Shown here piece by piece: positions 1 to 7,118 of a DNA stretch of 11,505 nt; the first letter of the stretch is position 1, and each line of letters starts with the position of its first letter. The stretch lies in assembly GCA_934202505.1 (NCBI GenBank), contig CAKPXW010000049.1:1-11505 (forward strand). Direction: 5' to 3'. The notes under the pieces are model-generated. The model ran no database searches, was not told the DNA's origin, and was given only the letters and a program-made list of their open reading frames with translations. A program made the position numbers and the translations under genes. The stretch is from an uncultured Bacilli bacterium (lineage in GTDB: Bacteria; Bacillota_I; Bacilli_A; RFN20; CAG-631).

Positions 1-1147
1 TTAATGTTTTTTTAGAATAAATTTCGACTTGATCCATAGAATCAACAATATGTTCCGTAATCATTTGCTGATAGCCAATTATTGATGTTAAAGGGGATTT
101 TAATTCATGAGAAGCATTCTGAAAGAAATCTCTTTTAGTTTTATTAATATTTTCTTCATTCGTAATATCATCAAAAGTTATAATTAATCCTCCAAATAAC
201 CATGTATCATTGATATAATTCAAAACACAATTTATTGTTTTACCATCTTTTTTTAAGATGTATCTATTATTTTTCTTGTTAGTAATTGATTCTTCTATCT
301 TTTTTTGTAAATTAATATCTCGACATAAATAAATATAATTTTTGCCTATAATATTTGTATTTTCATTAAAAATTTCTAATATTTTATCGTTTGTTAAATT
401 AATTTTGCCATTTTTATCAATTAAAACAACACCTTGATCAAGTAAATCTAATACTATTCTTATTTCATCTTTTTGTTCATTAATTTTTTTTATTTTTTCA
501 TTTAATTCATCATTTAAATTTTCTAAAACAAGTGGCAAGTTATCAATAGTTAATTCTTCTTTTATTTCTTCATTTTCTTCTGCAAGATCAGATAGCTTAT
601 TCAAAGCAAGATTAACAGGTTTTAAACTATATTTTGATAGTATTAAAATAAAAATTAAACTACCTGTTAAAATTATAACTAAAGCAATTACACCACCTAA
701 AATGTATTTTTCAAGCACTCCAGCAATTTTTCCTACAGGAATAGCTATTCTAATATAATGATCATTATCAAAAGAGGCAACATACAACATCGTTTTATTT
801 TCTGTTTTTGAAACTCTTTTAAATACTTTTCCTAAATTTTCGGGTTGCAATTCTTTTCTTTGTAAATGATTATCAAAATTATCTTTACTATCTGTATCGA
901 TAATTACATTTCCATCTTTATCGATAATAGTCAATCTAATATTACTATCGGCTGTTGAAATTATTGTCGCTGTTTTTTCATAATTTGTTCCATCAAAAAT
1001 TGATGAAGCCATAGATAAATAATTTTTAGCTTGAGTGCAAAAACTATCATAATTTTGTTTATAAATTAATAAAGAAGAAGCTAAAAGCATTAAAAAAAGT
1101 GATAAAAACACAATAATTGTATTAGCAATGACTAGTTGTTTTTTCAT
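1..1147 (-). CDS. phoR: PhoR-type sensor histidine kinase (partial, C-terminal catalytic domain outside window)
   Basis: Membrane sensor kinase of the phosphate two-component system, expected to phosphorylate the response regulator encoded just upstream. About 382 codons are present and the frame is open to the window edge. Visible parts: TM1 at about residues 5-28; an extracytoplasmic region of about 120 residues rich in 'DKDGN' and 'DTD'-type turns, as in Cache/PAS-like sensor folds; TM2 at about 149-171; a short linker; a cytoplasmic PAS domain at about 230-328; and the HisKA dimerisation box 'FFQNASHELKSPLTS' with the phospho-accepting histidine at residue 347. The ATP-binding (HATPase_c) domain should lie beyond the window. 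The ATG overlaps the TGA stop of the regulator gene as ATGA, so the two are translationally coupled. The PhoR assignment rests on the TM-PAS-HisKA layout and the pst-phoU context; another OmpR-type kinase is unlikely here. Confidence 0.93.
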   Translation of the reverse strand, partial: MKKQLVIANTIIVFLSLFLMLLASSLLIYKQNYDSFCTQAKNYLSMASSIFDGTNYEKTATIISTADSNIRLTIIDKDGNVIIDTDSKDNFDNHLQRKELQPENLGKVFKRVSKTENKTMLYVASFDNDHYIRIAIPVGKIAGVLEKYILGGVIALVIILTGSLIFILILSKYSLKPVNLALNKLSDLAEENEEIKEELTIDNLPLVLENLNDELNEKIKKINEQKDEIRIVLDLLDQGVVLIDKNGKINLTNDKILEIFNENTNIIGKNYIYLCRDINLQKKIEESITNKKNNRYILKKDGKTINCVLNYINDTWLFGGLIITFDDITNEENINKTKRDFFQNASHELKSPLTSIIGYQQMITEHIVDSMDQVEIYSKKTL

Positions 1148-1806
1148 ATTTTATAACCTATTCCATATACTGTTTTTATAATACTACCATCATCATTTAA
1201 TTTTTCTCTTAATGATTTAATATGCATATCAATTGTTCTACTTTCAAAAGATTGGTTTACTTTCCAAATTGTTGAAAATAACTGTTCCCTTGTTATAACA
1301 TTAGGAGAATGTTGCATTAATATTTCTAATATTTCATATTCTTTAACTGTTAAGTCAATTTCTTTATTTTTATAGATACATTTTCTTTGATGAACATCTA
1401 AAGTAATATCTTTAATTGTTAAGGTACTTTTTTTATTGATTCGTCTTGCTTGTGCATCAACACGAGCCATTAATTCTAACAAATCAAATGGCTTTTCAAT
1501 ATAATCATCTGCTCCTAAATCAAGTCCTTCAACTTTATCTAAAATTAAATGTTTAGCAGAAATTATAATAATATGAATACTATCATTCATATTATCTTTT
1601 CTAATTGTTTTTAATATATCTATTCCATTGATATCTGGAAGCATTAAATCCAAAAGAACTAAATCAGGTTTTCTTTGATTAAATTCATCTAAAAAATCTT
1701 TTCCAGAATAAAAAGTTTTTACCTCATATCCTTGTTTAGACAATGTTTTATTAATAATTAGTGCTATATCTTTATCATCTTCAATTGAATAAATAAGTAT
1801 TCCCAT
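1144..1806 (-). CDS. phoB: PhoB/PhoP-type OmpR-family response regulator
   Basis: Transcription factor of the phosphate regulon (called PhoP in Bacillus). The 220-residue length is normal for the OmpR family. The receiver domain covers about residues 3-118, with the acidic pocket E9-D10-D11, phosphorylation site D53 in 'LLDLMLPD', switch residue S83 and the conserved K105-P106. The winged-helix DNA-binding domain covers about 128-220, with 'LTVKEYEILEIL', 'VITREQL', 'RTIDMHIKSLREKL' and the terminal 'VYGIGYKI'. The start ATG at 1806 has an AGGAGAG ribosome site that overlaps the TAG stop of phoU, 10 bases upstream. The stop overlaps the phoR start (ATGA). It probably binds the TTTAC repeats upstream of pstS and so controls its own operon; that link is inferred. 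Confidence 0.95.
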   Translation of the reverse strand: MGILIYSIEDDKDIALIINKTLSKQGYEVKTFYSGKDFLDEFNQRKPDLVLLDLMLPDINGIDILKTIRKDNMNDSIHIIIISAKHLILDKVEGLDLGADDYIEKPFDLLELMARVDAQARRINKKSTLTIKDITLDVHQRKCIYKNKEIDLTVKEYEILEILMQHSPNVITREQLFSTIWKVNQSFESRTIDMHIKSLREKLNDDGSIIKTVYGIGYKI

Positions 1807-1816
1807 AAAAACTCTC

Positions 1817-2452
1817 CTACAAAATCATCTTGTCTTTATAATAGCCTGATATTATATATCCTACCCATTCAGCAATATTCACTGAATGATCAGCTATTCT
1901 TTCTAAATATTTTACCACTAGTGTCGTATAAATAGCAAATTGAAGATAATTTTTATCAACTTGTTTTTCCTTACTTAACGATTCTATGATTTCTAAATAT
2001 TTTTTATCTACATAATCATCATCTTTTATTACTTCACTTGCAAGATTATAATCTAAATCAATGTATGACTTAACAGCTTTTTTTATCATTTGAATAACAT
2101 ATATTGTTAATGGCTCAATTTCTTTACATTTTTGACAATTGCAATTAACAAGTCTTTTAGCAAAATCATAAATGTCTTCAGCATGATCTCCTATTCTTTC
2201 GACATCTGAAACCAATTTTAATACTCCAGTAACTTCTTTTAAATCTCTAGCAAATGGTCTTTCTTTTAATAAAATATTTATACACATTTCCTCAATTAAT
2301 CTTTCATATTGATCAACCAAGTCATCATTTATTTCATTAGCCGTTTCTTTACCTAAATAAAAGTTTATTGCTTCTTCAATATTAAAAACTACTGAATCAG
2401 ACATCTTAAGTAAAACTTCTTTTAAATCTTCTATTTTCTTTTCCAGTGACAT
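1817..2452 (-). CDS. phoU: PhoU, phosphate signalling regulator
   Basis: Cytoplasmic all-helical protein of 211 residues that links Pst transporter activity to PhoR and normally keeps the Pho response off when phosphate is plentiful. The two tandem three-helix repeats each carry the family's metal-binding helix motif: 'DVERIGDHAEDI' (residues 83-94) and 'YLERIADHSVNIAEW' (182-196). The length is usual for the family. Odd feature: a C-x-C-x-x-C cluster (Cys104, 106, 109) at the junction of the two repeats, plus Cys57. The start at 2452 is preceded by GGGAGG inside the last codons of pstB, with about 11 bases of spacing. It sits between pstB and the two-component genes, the classic place for this gene. 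Confidence 0.96.
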   Translation of the reverse strand: MSLEKKIEDLKEVLLKMSDSVVFNIEEAINFYLGKETANEINDDLVDQYERLIEEMCINILLKERPFARDLKEVTGVLKLVSDVERIGDHAEDIYDFAKRLVNCNCQKCKEIEPLTIYVIQMIKKAVKSYIDLDYNLASEVIKDDDYVDKKYLEIIESLSKEKQVDKNYLQFAIYTTLVVKYLERIADHSVNIAEWVGYIISGYYKDKMIL

Positions 2453-2454
2453 AA

Positions 2455-3204
2455 TTAACCAAACCTCCCTGTAATATAATCTTCTGTCTTTTTATTATGG
2501 GGATTGGCAAATAAATCTATTGTCTTGTCATATTCGATAATTTCCCCAAGTAAGAAAAAGGCTGTATAATCAGAAACTCTAGCTGCTTGTTGCATATTGT
2601 GCGTAACAATAATAATTGTATAGTCTTTTTTTAATTCTTTAATTAACTCTTCAATTTTTAAAGTAGCAATAGGATCTAAAGCACTAGTTGGTTCATCCAT
2701 TAAAATAACTTTAGGATTCATAGCAATACATCTTGCAATGCATAATCTTTGTTGCTGACCACCTGATAAACTTAATGCACTATCTTTTAGTCTATTTTTA
2801 ACTTCTTCATATAGCGAAGCTTTTTTTAATGATTCAATTACGATTTTAGAAAGTCTCTCTTTATTTTTTATTCCACTACATTTTGGCCCATAAGCCACAT
2901 TATCAAAAATAGACATAGGAAAAGGGTTAGGATTTTGAAATACCATACCAACTTGTGTTCTTAAATCAACAGTATTTAATTGAAATATATCTTTATTTTC
3001 ATATGATATATCTCCTTCTATTTTACAATTATCAATTAAATCATTCATTCTATTAAAACATCTTAACAGTGTTGACTTTCCGCATCCTGAAGGGCCAATA
3101 AAAGCTGTAATTTGATTTTGATAAATATTAATATTTATATTTTTTAATGTAAGTTTGTCTCCATAAAACAAATTTAAATCTTCAACATTAAATATTACTT
3201 CCAT
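2455..3204 (-). CDS. pstB: PstB, phosphate ABC transporter ATP-binding protein
   Basis: ATPase subunit of the high-affinity phosphate importer, acting at the inner face of the membrane with PstA and PstC. All ABC signatures are present in 249 residues: Walker A GPSGCGKST (37-45), Q-loop Q90 in 'VFQNPNPFPMSI', signature LSGGQ (146-150), Walker B VILMDE (166-171), D-loop 'SALD' and H-loop His202. The 'NRMNDL' after Walker A and 'NPNPFPMSIFDNVAYG' are typical of the PstB branch rather than of other importers. The ATG at 3204 follows AGGAGGAATATAGG, which overlaps the pstA stop; the two genes are one base apart. The length is typical and no key residue is missing. Confidence 0.98.
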   Translation of the reverse strand: MEVIFNVEDLNLFYGDKLTLKNININIYQNQITAFIGPSGCGKSTLLRCFNRMNDLIDNCKIEGDISYENKDIFQLNTVDLRTQVGMVFQNPNPFPMSIFDNVAYGPKCSGIKNKERLSKIVIESLKKASLYEEVKNRLKDSALSLSGGQQQRLCIARCIAMNPKVILMDEPTSALDPIATLKIEELIKELKKDYTIIIVTHNMQQAARVSDYTAFFLLGEIIEYDKTIDLFANPHNKKTEDYITGRFG

Positions 3205-3205
3205 C

Positions 3206-4408
3206 CTATATTCCTCCTTTTTTCTTATAAAAATAATAAGAAATAATTTTTACTAAAATATTCATAATGAATACAACAAGTAAAATTATTATTGAAATAG
3301 CACATGCTACATTAAAATTTGGTACTTCTTCTCTAGTTATTGACCAAATATGTAATGATAAAGAAGTTGACCCAGAAAAAATATTAATATTATCTTCTAT
3401 AGAAGTTCCCATTACAAAAATTAAAGCTGCTGATTCTCCAATTATTCTGCCAATAGATAATAATGTAGCTGATAATATTCCTGGAAAAGATGATGGCAAT
3501 ATAACTTTAAATATTGTTTGGGTTTTAGATGCTCCTAAAGCTAAAGAAGAAGACATATAATAAGAAGGTATACTTTTTAATGATTCTGATGTTGTTTTAA
3601 TTATTGTTGGTAAAAGAATTATAGTCATAGTTAAGGCACCTGCTAAAATTGAATAAGTATTTTTAGAAGAAAACGTACTTACAAAAGGAATAAACACTAT
3701 CATTCCTACAAATCCAAAAATTATTGAAGGTATCCCGCTTGTAGCATCTATCATATTACTAATAATATTTTTAAATTTCCCATTTTTAGCATATAGCACT
3801 AAATAAATTGCTGCTCCAATTCCAAGTGGTAAAGAAAAGAAAAGAGATAATATTATTAAATACATAGTAGTGATTAATGAACCTTTTATTCCTCCACCTG
3901 ATGTAACACATTGCAAATAAGATATTTCATATGCGTTATCTAATTTAATAACAAATTTTTCAGCCTTATCTTTAGTAGATGCATAAACATCTTTATTATC
4001 TTTACTTACCCCTATCAAAACATCTACTGTTTCTCCAACTTTAATTTTATAAATTTCATTAGTAGATGTGCTTTTTGCATTATTAAAAGGAGAGTTTTTA
4101 TCAACATATACGACTTTTAAACAATCTTTTCCATCGATAGTTTTATCATCACAAATTGCTATGCCATATTTGCTTGAAAAATAAGCATTTTTTATATTTG
4201 GATTTTCAAACTCATTTCCGTTTTGAAAAACTGTAATAATATTCATTGTTTCATTATAATTTGAAGTTAAAAATTTCCATGATAAACTAGGTGCTCCATT
4301 TATAAGAACATATAAAATTATTCCAAATAAGATTATAATGGCAATTAGTGAAGAAAAATATGTAGATATCTTAAATAATATGTCTTTTATCATTCTTTTT
4401 TTATTCAT
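3206..4408 (-). CDS. pstA: PstA, phosphate ABC transporter permease with a large extracytoplasmic insertion
   Basis: One of the two membrane subunits of the phosphate channel. Expected membrane segments: about 15-37, 177-205, 222-246, 252-272, 308-332 and 367-392. The cytoplasmic coupling loop that contacts PstB is clear at about 288-305 ('SLALGASKTQTIFKVILP'), followed by 'RIIGESAALIFVMG', usual for PstA. At 400 residues it is about 100 longer than typical PstA (near 300). The extra length lies between 'SWKFLTSNYN' (about 43-52) and 'GGGIKGSLITTMYL' (171-184), parts that are nearly adjacent in ordinary PstA. This insert should face outside. It contains 'KYGIAI', 'VVYVDKNSPFNNA' and 'KIKVGETVDVLI', an order loosely like a PDZ fold. 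The ATG at 4408 overlaps the end of pstC by 8 bases (ATGAATAA). Confidence 0.95.
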   Translation of the reverse strand: MNKKRMIKDILFKISTYFSSLIAIIILFGIILYVLINGAPSLSWKFLTSNYNETMNIITVFQNGNEFENPNIKNAYFSSKYGIAICDDKTIDGKDCLKVVYVDKNSPFNNAKSTSTNEIYKIKVGETVDVLIGVSKDNKDVYASTKDKAEKFVIKLDNAYEISYLQCVTSGGGIKGSLITTMYLIILSLFFSLPLGIGAAIYLVLYAKNGKFKNIISNMIDATSGIPSIIFGFVGMIVFIPFVSTFSSKNTYSILAGALTMTIILLPTIIKTTSESLKSIPSYYMSSSLALGASKTQTIFKVILPSSFPGILSATLLSIGRIIGESAALIFVMGTSIEDNINIFSGSTSLSLHIWSITREEVPNFNVACAISIIILLVVFIMNILVKIISYYFYKKKGGI

Positions 4409-5306
4409 ACCTACACATCCTTTTTTTAATAATGTTTAAAATAATATTCGATAAAAGAATTAATAAGATTAATAAAATTCCTAAACTAAATCTTATATCA
4501 TAATCAAGACCTACTGATTCATGAATGCCTTCTAACATTGTTGATGTAATTGTACTTGTAGGATTAAATAATCCAATAGAAATACCATTATTTCCTCCAC
4601 AGACCATCGATATAGCTGTTGCTTCACCTAAAGCTCTACCTATTCCTAAAATTAATGCTGAAAAAATACCACTTTTTGCACCTTTAATTACTATATTATA
4701 ATTTGTCTGCATCATAGTAGCGCCTAATGCTAATGAAGCATTTATTTGGGTGTTTTTTATCGCTTTCATTGATGTTATCGATAAAGTTGTAATTGTTGGC
4801 ATAATCATCATAACTAGTACTAATATTACTGATAAAGTAGATACTCCTCCTGCTGTTTGATAATTAAATATTTTTGCTAAGTTTTTAACCATAGGATTTA
4901 TTATGCCCATGCCAAATAAGCCAAATATTATTGAAGGAATTGAAGACAATAATTCAACAACCATTTGTAAAATATGGCCAATCTTTTTAGGTGCAATTCG
5001 AACAATAAATAAAGATGTAAGTACACTTAAGGGTAGTGCTACAATAGATACGACAAAAACAATAAATATCGTATTAATAACAATTCCTAAAGCGCCATAA
5101 CTATTATAATTATACCTTGTAGAAAAAAGAAACTTAATTAGTGATGCTTTTTGGCCATTGGCATATTTTATAATAAATGGTCTACTACCTTTTAAAAATA
5201 TAAAAGAAATAATTACGACAATAGACAAAGAGCATATCACCCCTATTACTAGGAAGATGATATGCGAAATTTTATCTATTATTAATTTTTTATTTGACTT
5301 ATTCAT
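4401..5306 (-). CDS. pstC: PstC, phosphate ABC transporter permease
   Basis: Second membrane subunit of the phosphate importer, 301 residues, the usual length. Six membrane segments are expected: about 15-38, 73-101, 112-138, 155-177, 213-235 and 272-294. The motif 'ELLSSIPSIIFGLFGMG' (118-134) and the coupling loop 'NASLALGATMMQTNYNIVI' (189-207), followed by 'GIGRALGEATAISMV', identify PstC. The extracytoplasmic loop after TM1 is of normal size, unlike the paired PstA. The start overlaps the last codons of pstS by 8 bases and its stop overlaps the pstA start by 8 bases. Both overlaps are the same string, ATGAATAA, which gives tight translational coupling and near-equal subunit output. Confidence 0.97.
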   Translation of the reverse strand: MNKSNKKLIIDKISHIIFLVIGVICSLSIVVIISFIFLKGSRPFIIKYANGQKASLIKFLFSTRYNYNSYGALGIVINTIFIVFVVSIVALPLSVLTSLFIVRIAPKKIGHILQMVVELLSSIPSIIFGLFGMGIINPMVKNLAKIFNYQTAGGVSTLSVILVLVMMIMPTITTLSITSMKAIKNTQINASLALGATMMQTNYNIVIKGAKSGIFSALILGIGRALGEATAISMVCGGNNGISIGLFNPTSTITSTMLEGIHESVGLDYDIRFSLGILLILLILLSNIILNIIKKRMCRYE

Positions 5307-6297
5307 ATGTATTACTTGCTAACAAATAATTCCATTGTTTACTTGCTGATGAATATATTTCTTTTAATTGACTAGCCGTAATATTATCTATATATGTATT
5401 TTTCTTATTTACTGCCACAACAATTCCATCTTTGCAAATTAGTCCATAACTATTTTCTTTAGCATTTTCACTATCTTGTTTTAATTCTCTTGATAAAAAG
5501 CCAATATGCATACTATTTATTCCATCTTTTTCTTTTCCTTGAGTTCCTTGATAAGCAGCACTTGAACCTGTATGATTATGAACTGGTTTAAAGGTTGGAC
5601 AATATGATTCAAAGGCTTTTGTTAATGCTTCAGCTATTTTTTCAACTGATGTGGAACCACCAAATTTTATTTCAACACGTTTATCTTTGTCACATGCTGT
5701 TTCACATAATTGCTTAATTGCACTATTTTCTGGAAGTTCTAATAAATCTTTAAATTTTAAAGATGCTGATAGTTGATTTACTAAGATTCCATCTTTAGAT
5801 TTTATGATTCCTTGTCCTTCTTGACTTTGCATAAATAATAGAAATCCTTGAATTAAATTCCATTCAGTTTCATTACAATCATCTTTAACTTTAGTAATAT
5901 AATTGAAATTTCTTGAAAGTTTATAACTTCCATCAATTACTGCCTCTTCACTAGGCGTTACATTTTCATATTTTAAAATGTTCAAATTTGATTGCATAGC
6001 TGATGCTAAAGAAATATAACCAATTCCATATTCATCATTATTTAAATAAGAAATCATATTTCCATTATCTGTTGTTTTTATAGCATTTGGAAGTAAAGAA
6101 TCATCTTCTACTGCTTCTTTAAATCCTATTGCTGTAAAAAAGCCATCTCTTGTTCCTGAAGTTTTATCTCTTGTATATTTTGTAATTGTTTTTGTTTCAT
6201 CGAAATTTAAGTTTTGGTCATCTTTTTGGCATGAATTTAATGCTAATGTTGATACAATTCCTGCAAATGCAGCAAATATTTTTATTCTATTTTGCAT
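5299..6297 (-). CDS. pstS: PstS-like phosphate-binding lipoprotein with swapped half order (apparent circular permutation)
   Basis: Extracytoplasmic phosphate receptor of the Pst importer, membrane-anchored as a lipoprotein (lipobox LNSC, lipidated Cys23; 332 residues). I chose the ATG at 6297: it has AGGAGA 8 bases upstream and begins a proper signal peptide (MQNRIKIF...). The upstream in-frame ATG at 6327 lies inside the -10 box. The motifs of the usual C-terminal half come first: R43 with SGT (47-49), 'YGIGYISLAS' (90-99), 'GSYKLSRNFNYI' (123-134) and 'MQSQEGQGII'. After a linker (about 174-208) come the motifs of the usual N-terminal half: 'GGSTSVEKIA' (213-222), 'HTGSSAAYQG' (242-251), 'HIGFLSRE' (264-271) and 'DGIVVAVNKKN'. 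Ordinary PstS has the reverse order. His264 replaces the Asp expected in the 'DIG' motif. Operon position supports phosphate as the ligand. Confidence 0.92.
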   Translation of the reverse strand: MQNRIKIFAAFAGIVSTLALNSCQKDDQNLNFDETKTITKYTRDKTSGTRDGFFTAIGFKEAVEDDSLLPNAIKTTDNGNMISYLNNDEYGIGYISLASAMQSNLNILKYENVTPSEEAVIDGSYKLSRNFNYITKVKDDCNETEWNLIQGFLLFMQSQEGQGIIKSKDGILVNQLSASLKFKDLLELPENSAIKQLCETACDKDKRVEIKFGGSTSVEKIAEALTKAFESYCPTFKPVHNHTGSSAAYQGTQGKEKDGINSMHIGFLSRELKQDSENAKENSYGLICKDGIVVAVNKKNTYIDNITASQLKEIYSSASKQWNYLLASNTYE

Positions 6298-6325
6298 TTT
6301 TCTTTCTCCTTTTTCATCCACTAAC

Positions 6326-6331
6326 ATTATA
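6326..6331 (-). promoter_or_regulatory. -10 box of the pst-pho operon promoter
   Basis: A perfect TATAAT on the minus strand, giving a start of transcription near 6319 and a leader of about 20 bases that holds the AGGAGA site of pstS. No acceptable -35 lies 16-18 bases upstream (the 17-base position reads ATTTTT). A good -10 with no -35 is typical of promoters that need an activator, which fits control by the regulator encoded in this operon. Confidence 0.7.
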
Positions 6332-6364
6332 AAATTGTCTATAAATAGAAAAATATCGCATTGC

Positions 6365-6391
6365 AGTAAATCATTGTAAAAAAAGCGTAAA
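6365..6391 (-). promoter_or_regulatory. Candidate PHO box: three TTTAC repeats upstream of pstS
   Basis: On the minus strand the hexamers TTTACG, TTTACA and TTTACT occur in the same orientation at 10-11 base spacing (plus-strand positions 6386-6391, 6375-6380 and 6365-6370). Bacillus PhoP is known to bind repeats of TT(A/C/T)ACA-like hexamers with about 11-base periodicity. The array lies about 34 to 60 bases upstream of the -10 box of pstS, a little further than usual; a weaker match may lie nearer. Function as the binding site for the local response regulator is inferred from repeat pattern and position. Confidence 0.65.
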
Positions 6392-6427
6392 AAAAAGAAA
6401 CATAACTTTTACATTTTGTTTCTTTTT
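6389..6427 (-). terminator. Probable A/T-rich terminator after the lipoprotein/methyltransferase unit
   Basis: Perfect 11-bp inverted repeat, with arms at 6392-6402 and 6417-6427 (AAAAAGAAACA and its complement) around a 14-base loop, followed on the minus strand by more T residues. It lies 80 bases past the stop of the methyltransferase gene. The stem has only two G-C pairs, so it may be weak; its T run also overlaps the last TTTAC repeat of the pstS control region. Confidence 0.5.
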
Positions 6428-6506
6428 CTTAATGTTATTATATAAATTTTTCTATAATAGTCCTGACATTTATTATATTAAAAGAAATAAGCAATATTTT
6501 TATAAG

Positions 6507-7109
6507 TTATTTTTTTCCTATATATCTATTTACTTTACTTTTATAAATTAAATATTCATCTTTAAATGTTTTTCCCATGAATTTTTCTTCTTGTAATATT
6601 TGTAAATGAAGCATAACTATGGCAAATAGACTAAATACAATTGAAATTGGATTAGTATACATTAAAGCAATTCCAATATATACTAAATCAAATCCTAAAA
6701 AAGCTGGATTTCTACTTATTGCATAAATTCCATGACAAATAAGATTTGTTTTATCTTTTTCAGGAATTCCTGCTCGCCAACTATCTCTCATTGAAACAAT
6801 GGCTATAAGGAATATTAAGTCACCAAGAAAACCAAGACAAACGCCTATTATTCGAATTATATTTATTTTTATTAATTTCCATCCTAATATTATAGATAAA
6901 ACTTCTGCTAAGACCACGCAATATGTAGCAATAGACATAATGATTTCTACTTTATGCAATGTCTTTTCTTTTCTGCTTCCGATTTGATTTGTTTTAATAC
7001 CTTTACTTCTTTGAATAAACATTTTAGTAAAATAAATGCCATAAAAGATAATTAATATTAATAATGATAAAAATCTAAATGGAAAAAAATTTTCATATAT
7101 ATCAAACAT
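6507..7109 (-). CDS. Isoprenylcysteine carboxyl methyltransferase-like membrane protein
   Basis: Integral membrane protein of 200 residues in the ICMT/phospholipid-methyltransferase superfamily, which uses S-adenosylmethionine at the membrane face. Four to five hydrophobic segments are visible (about 12-31, 54-76, 84-106, 137-152, 155-170). The C-terminal signature of the family is present: 'LICHGIYAISRNPAFLGF' (123-140, a variant of the R-H-P-x-Y-x-G motif with Asn in place of His), His168-x-Gln170, the Glu pair E174-E175 and 'FKDEYLIYKSKVNRYIG'. The usual substrate of the eukaryotic enzyme, prenylated protein, is not expected here, so the real substrate is unknown. It starts 9 bases after the lipoprotein stop with only a weak AAGAG-like site, so it is probably co-transcribed with that gene. 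Confidence 0.8.
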   Translation of the reverse strand: MFDIYENFFPFRFLSLLILIIFYGIYFTKMFIQRSKGIKTNQIGSRKEKTLHKVEIIMSIATYCVVLAEVLSIILGWKLIKINIIRIIGVCLGFLGDLIFLIAIVSMRDSWRAGIPEKDKTNLICHGIYAISRNPAFLGFDLVYIGIALMYTNPISIVFSLFAIVMLHLQILQEEKFMGKTFKDEYLIYKSKVNRYIGKK

Positions 7110-7118
7110 AAATTACTC

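Noticed and set aside
3267..3560. A plus-strand open frame opposite the 3' end of pstA
   Set aside because: It lacks a ribosome site and recognisable domains and is fully explained as the antisense of a conserved permease gene. Similar antisense frames opposite pstC, psuG and the lipoprotein gene were dropped for the same reason.
6298..6327. An earlier in-frame ATG (6327) that would extend PstS by 10 residues
   Set aside because: It lies inside the TATAAT box, has no ribosome site and would place charged residues ahead of the signal peptide. The ATG at 6297 has AGGAGA at the right distance.
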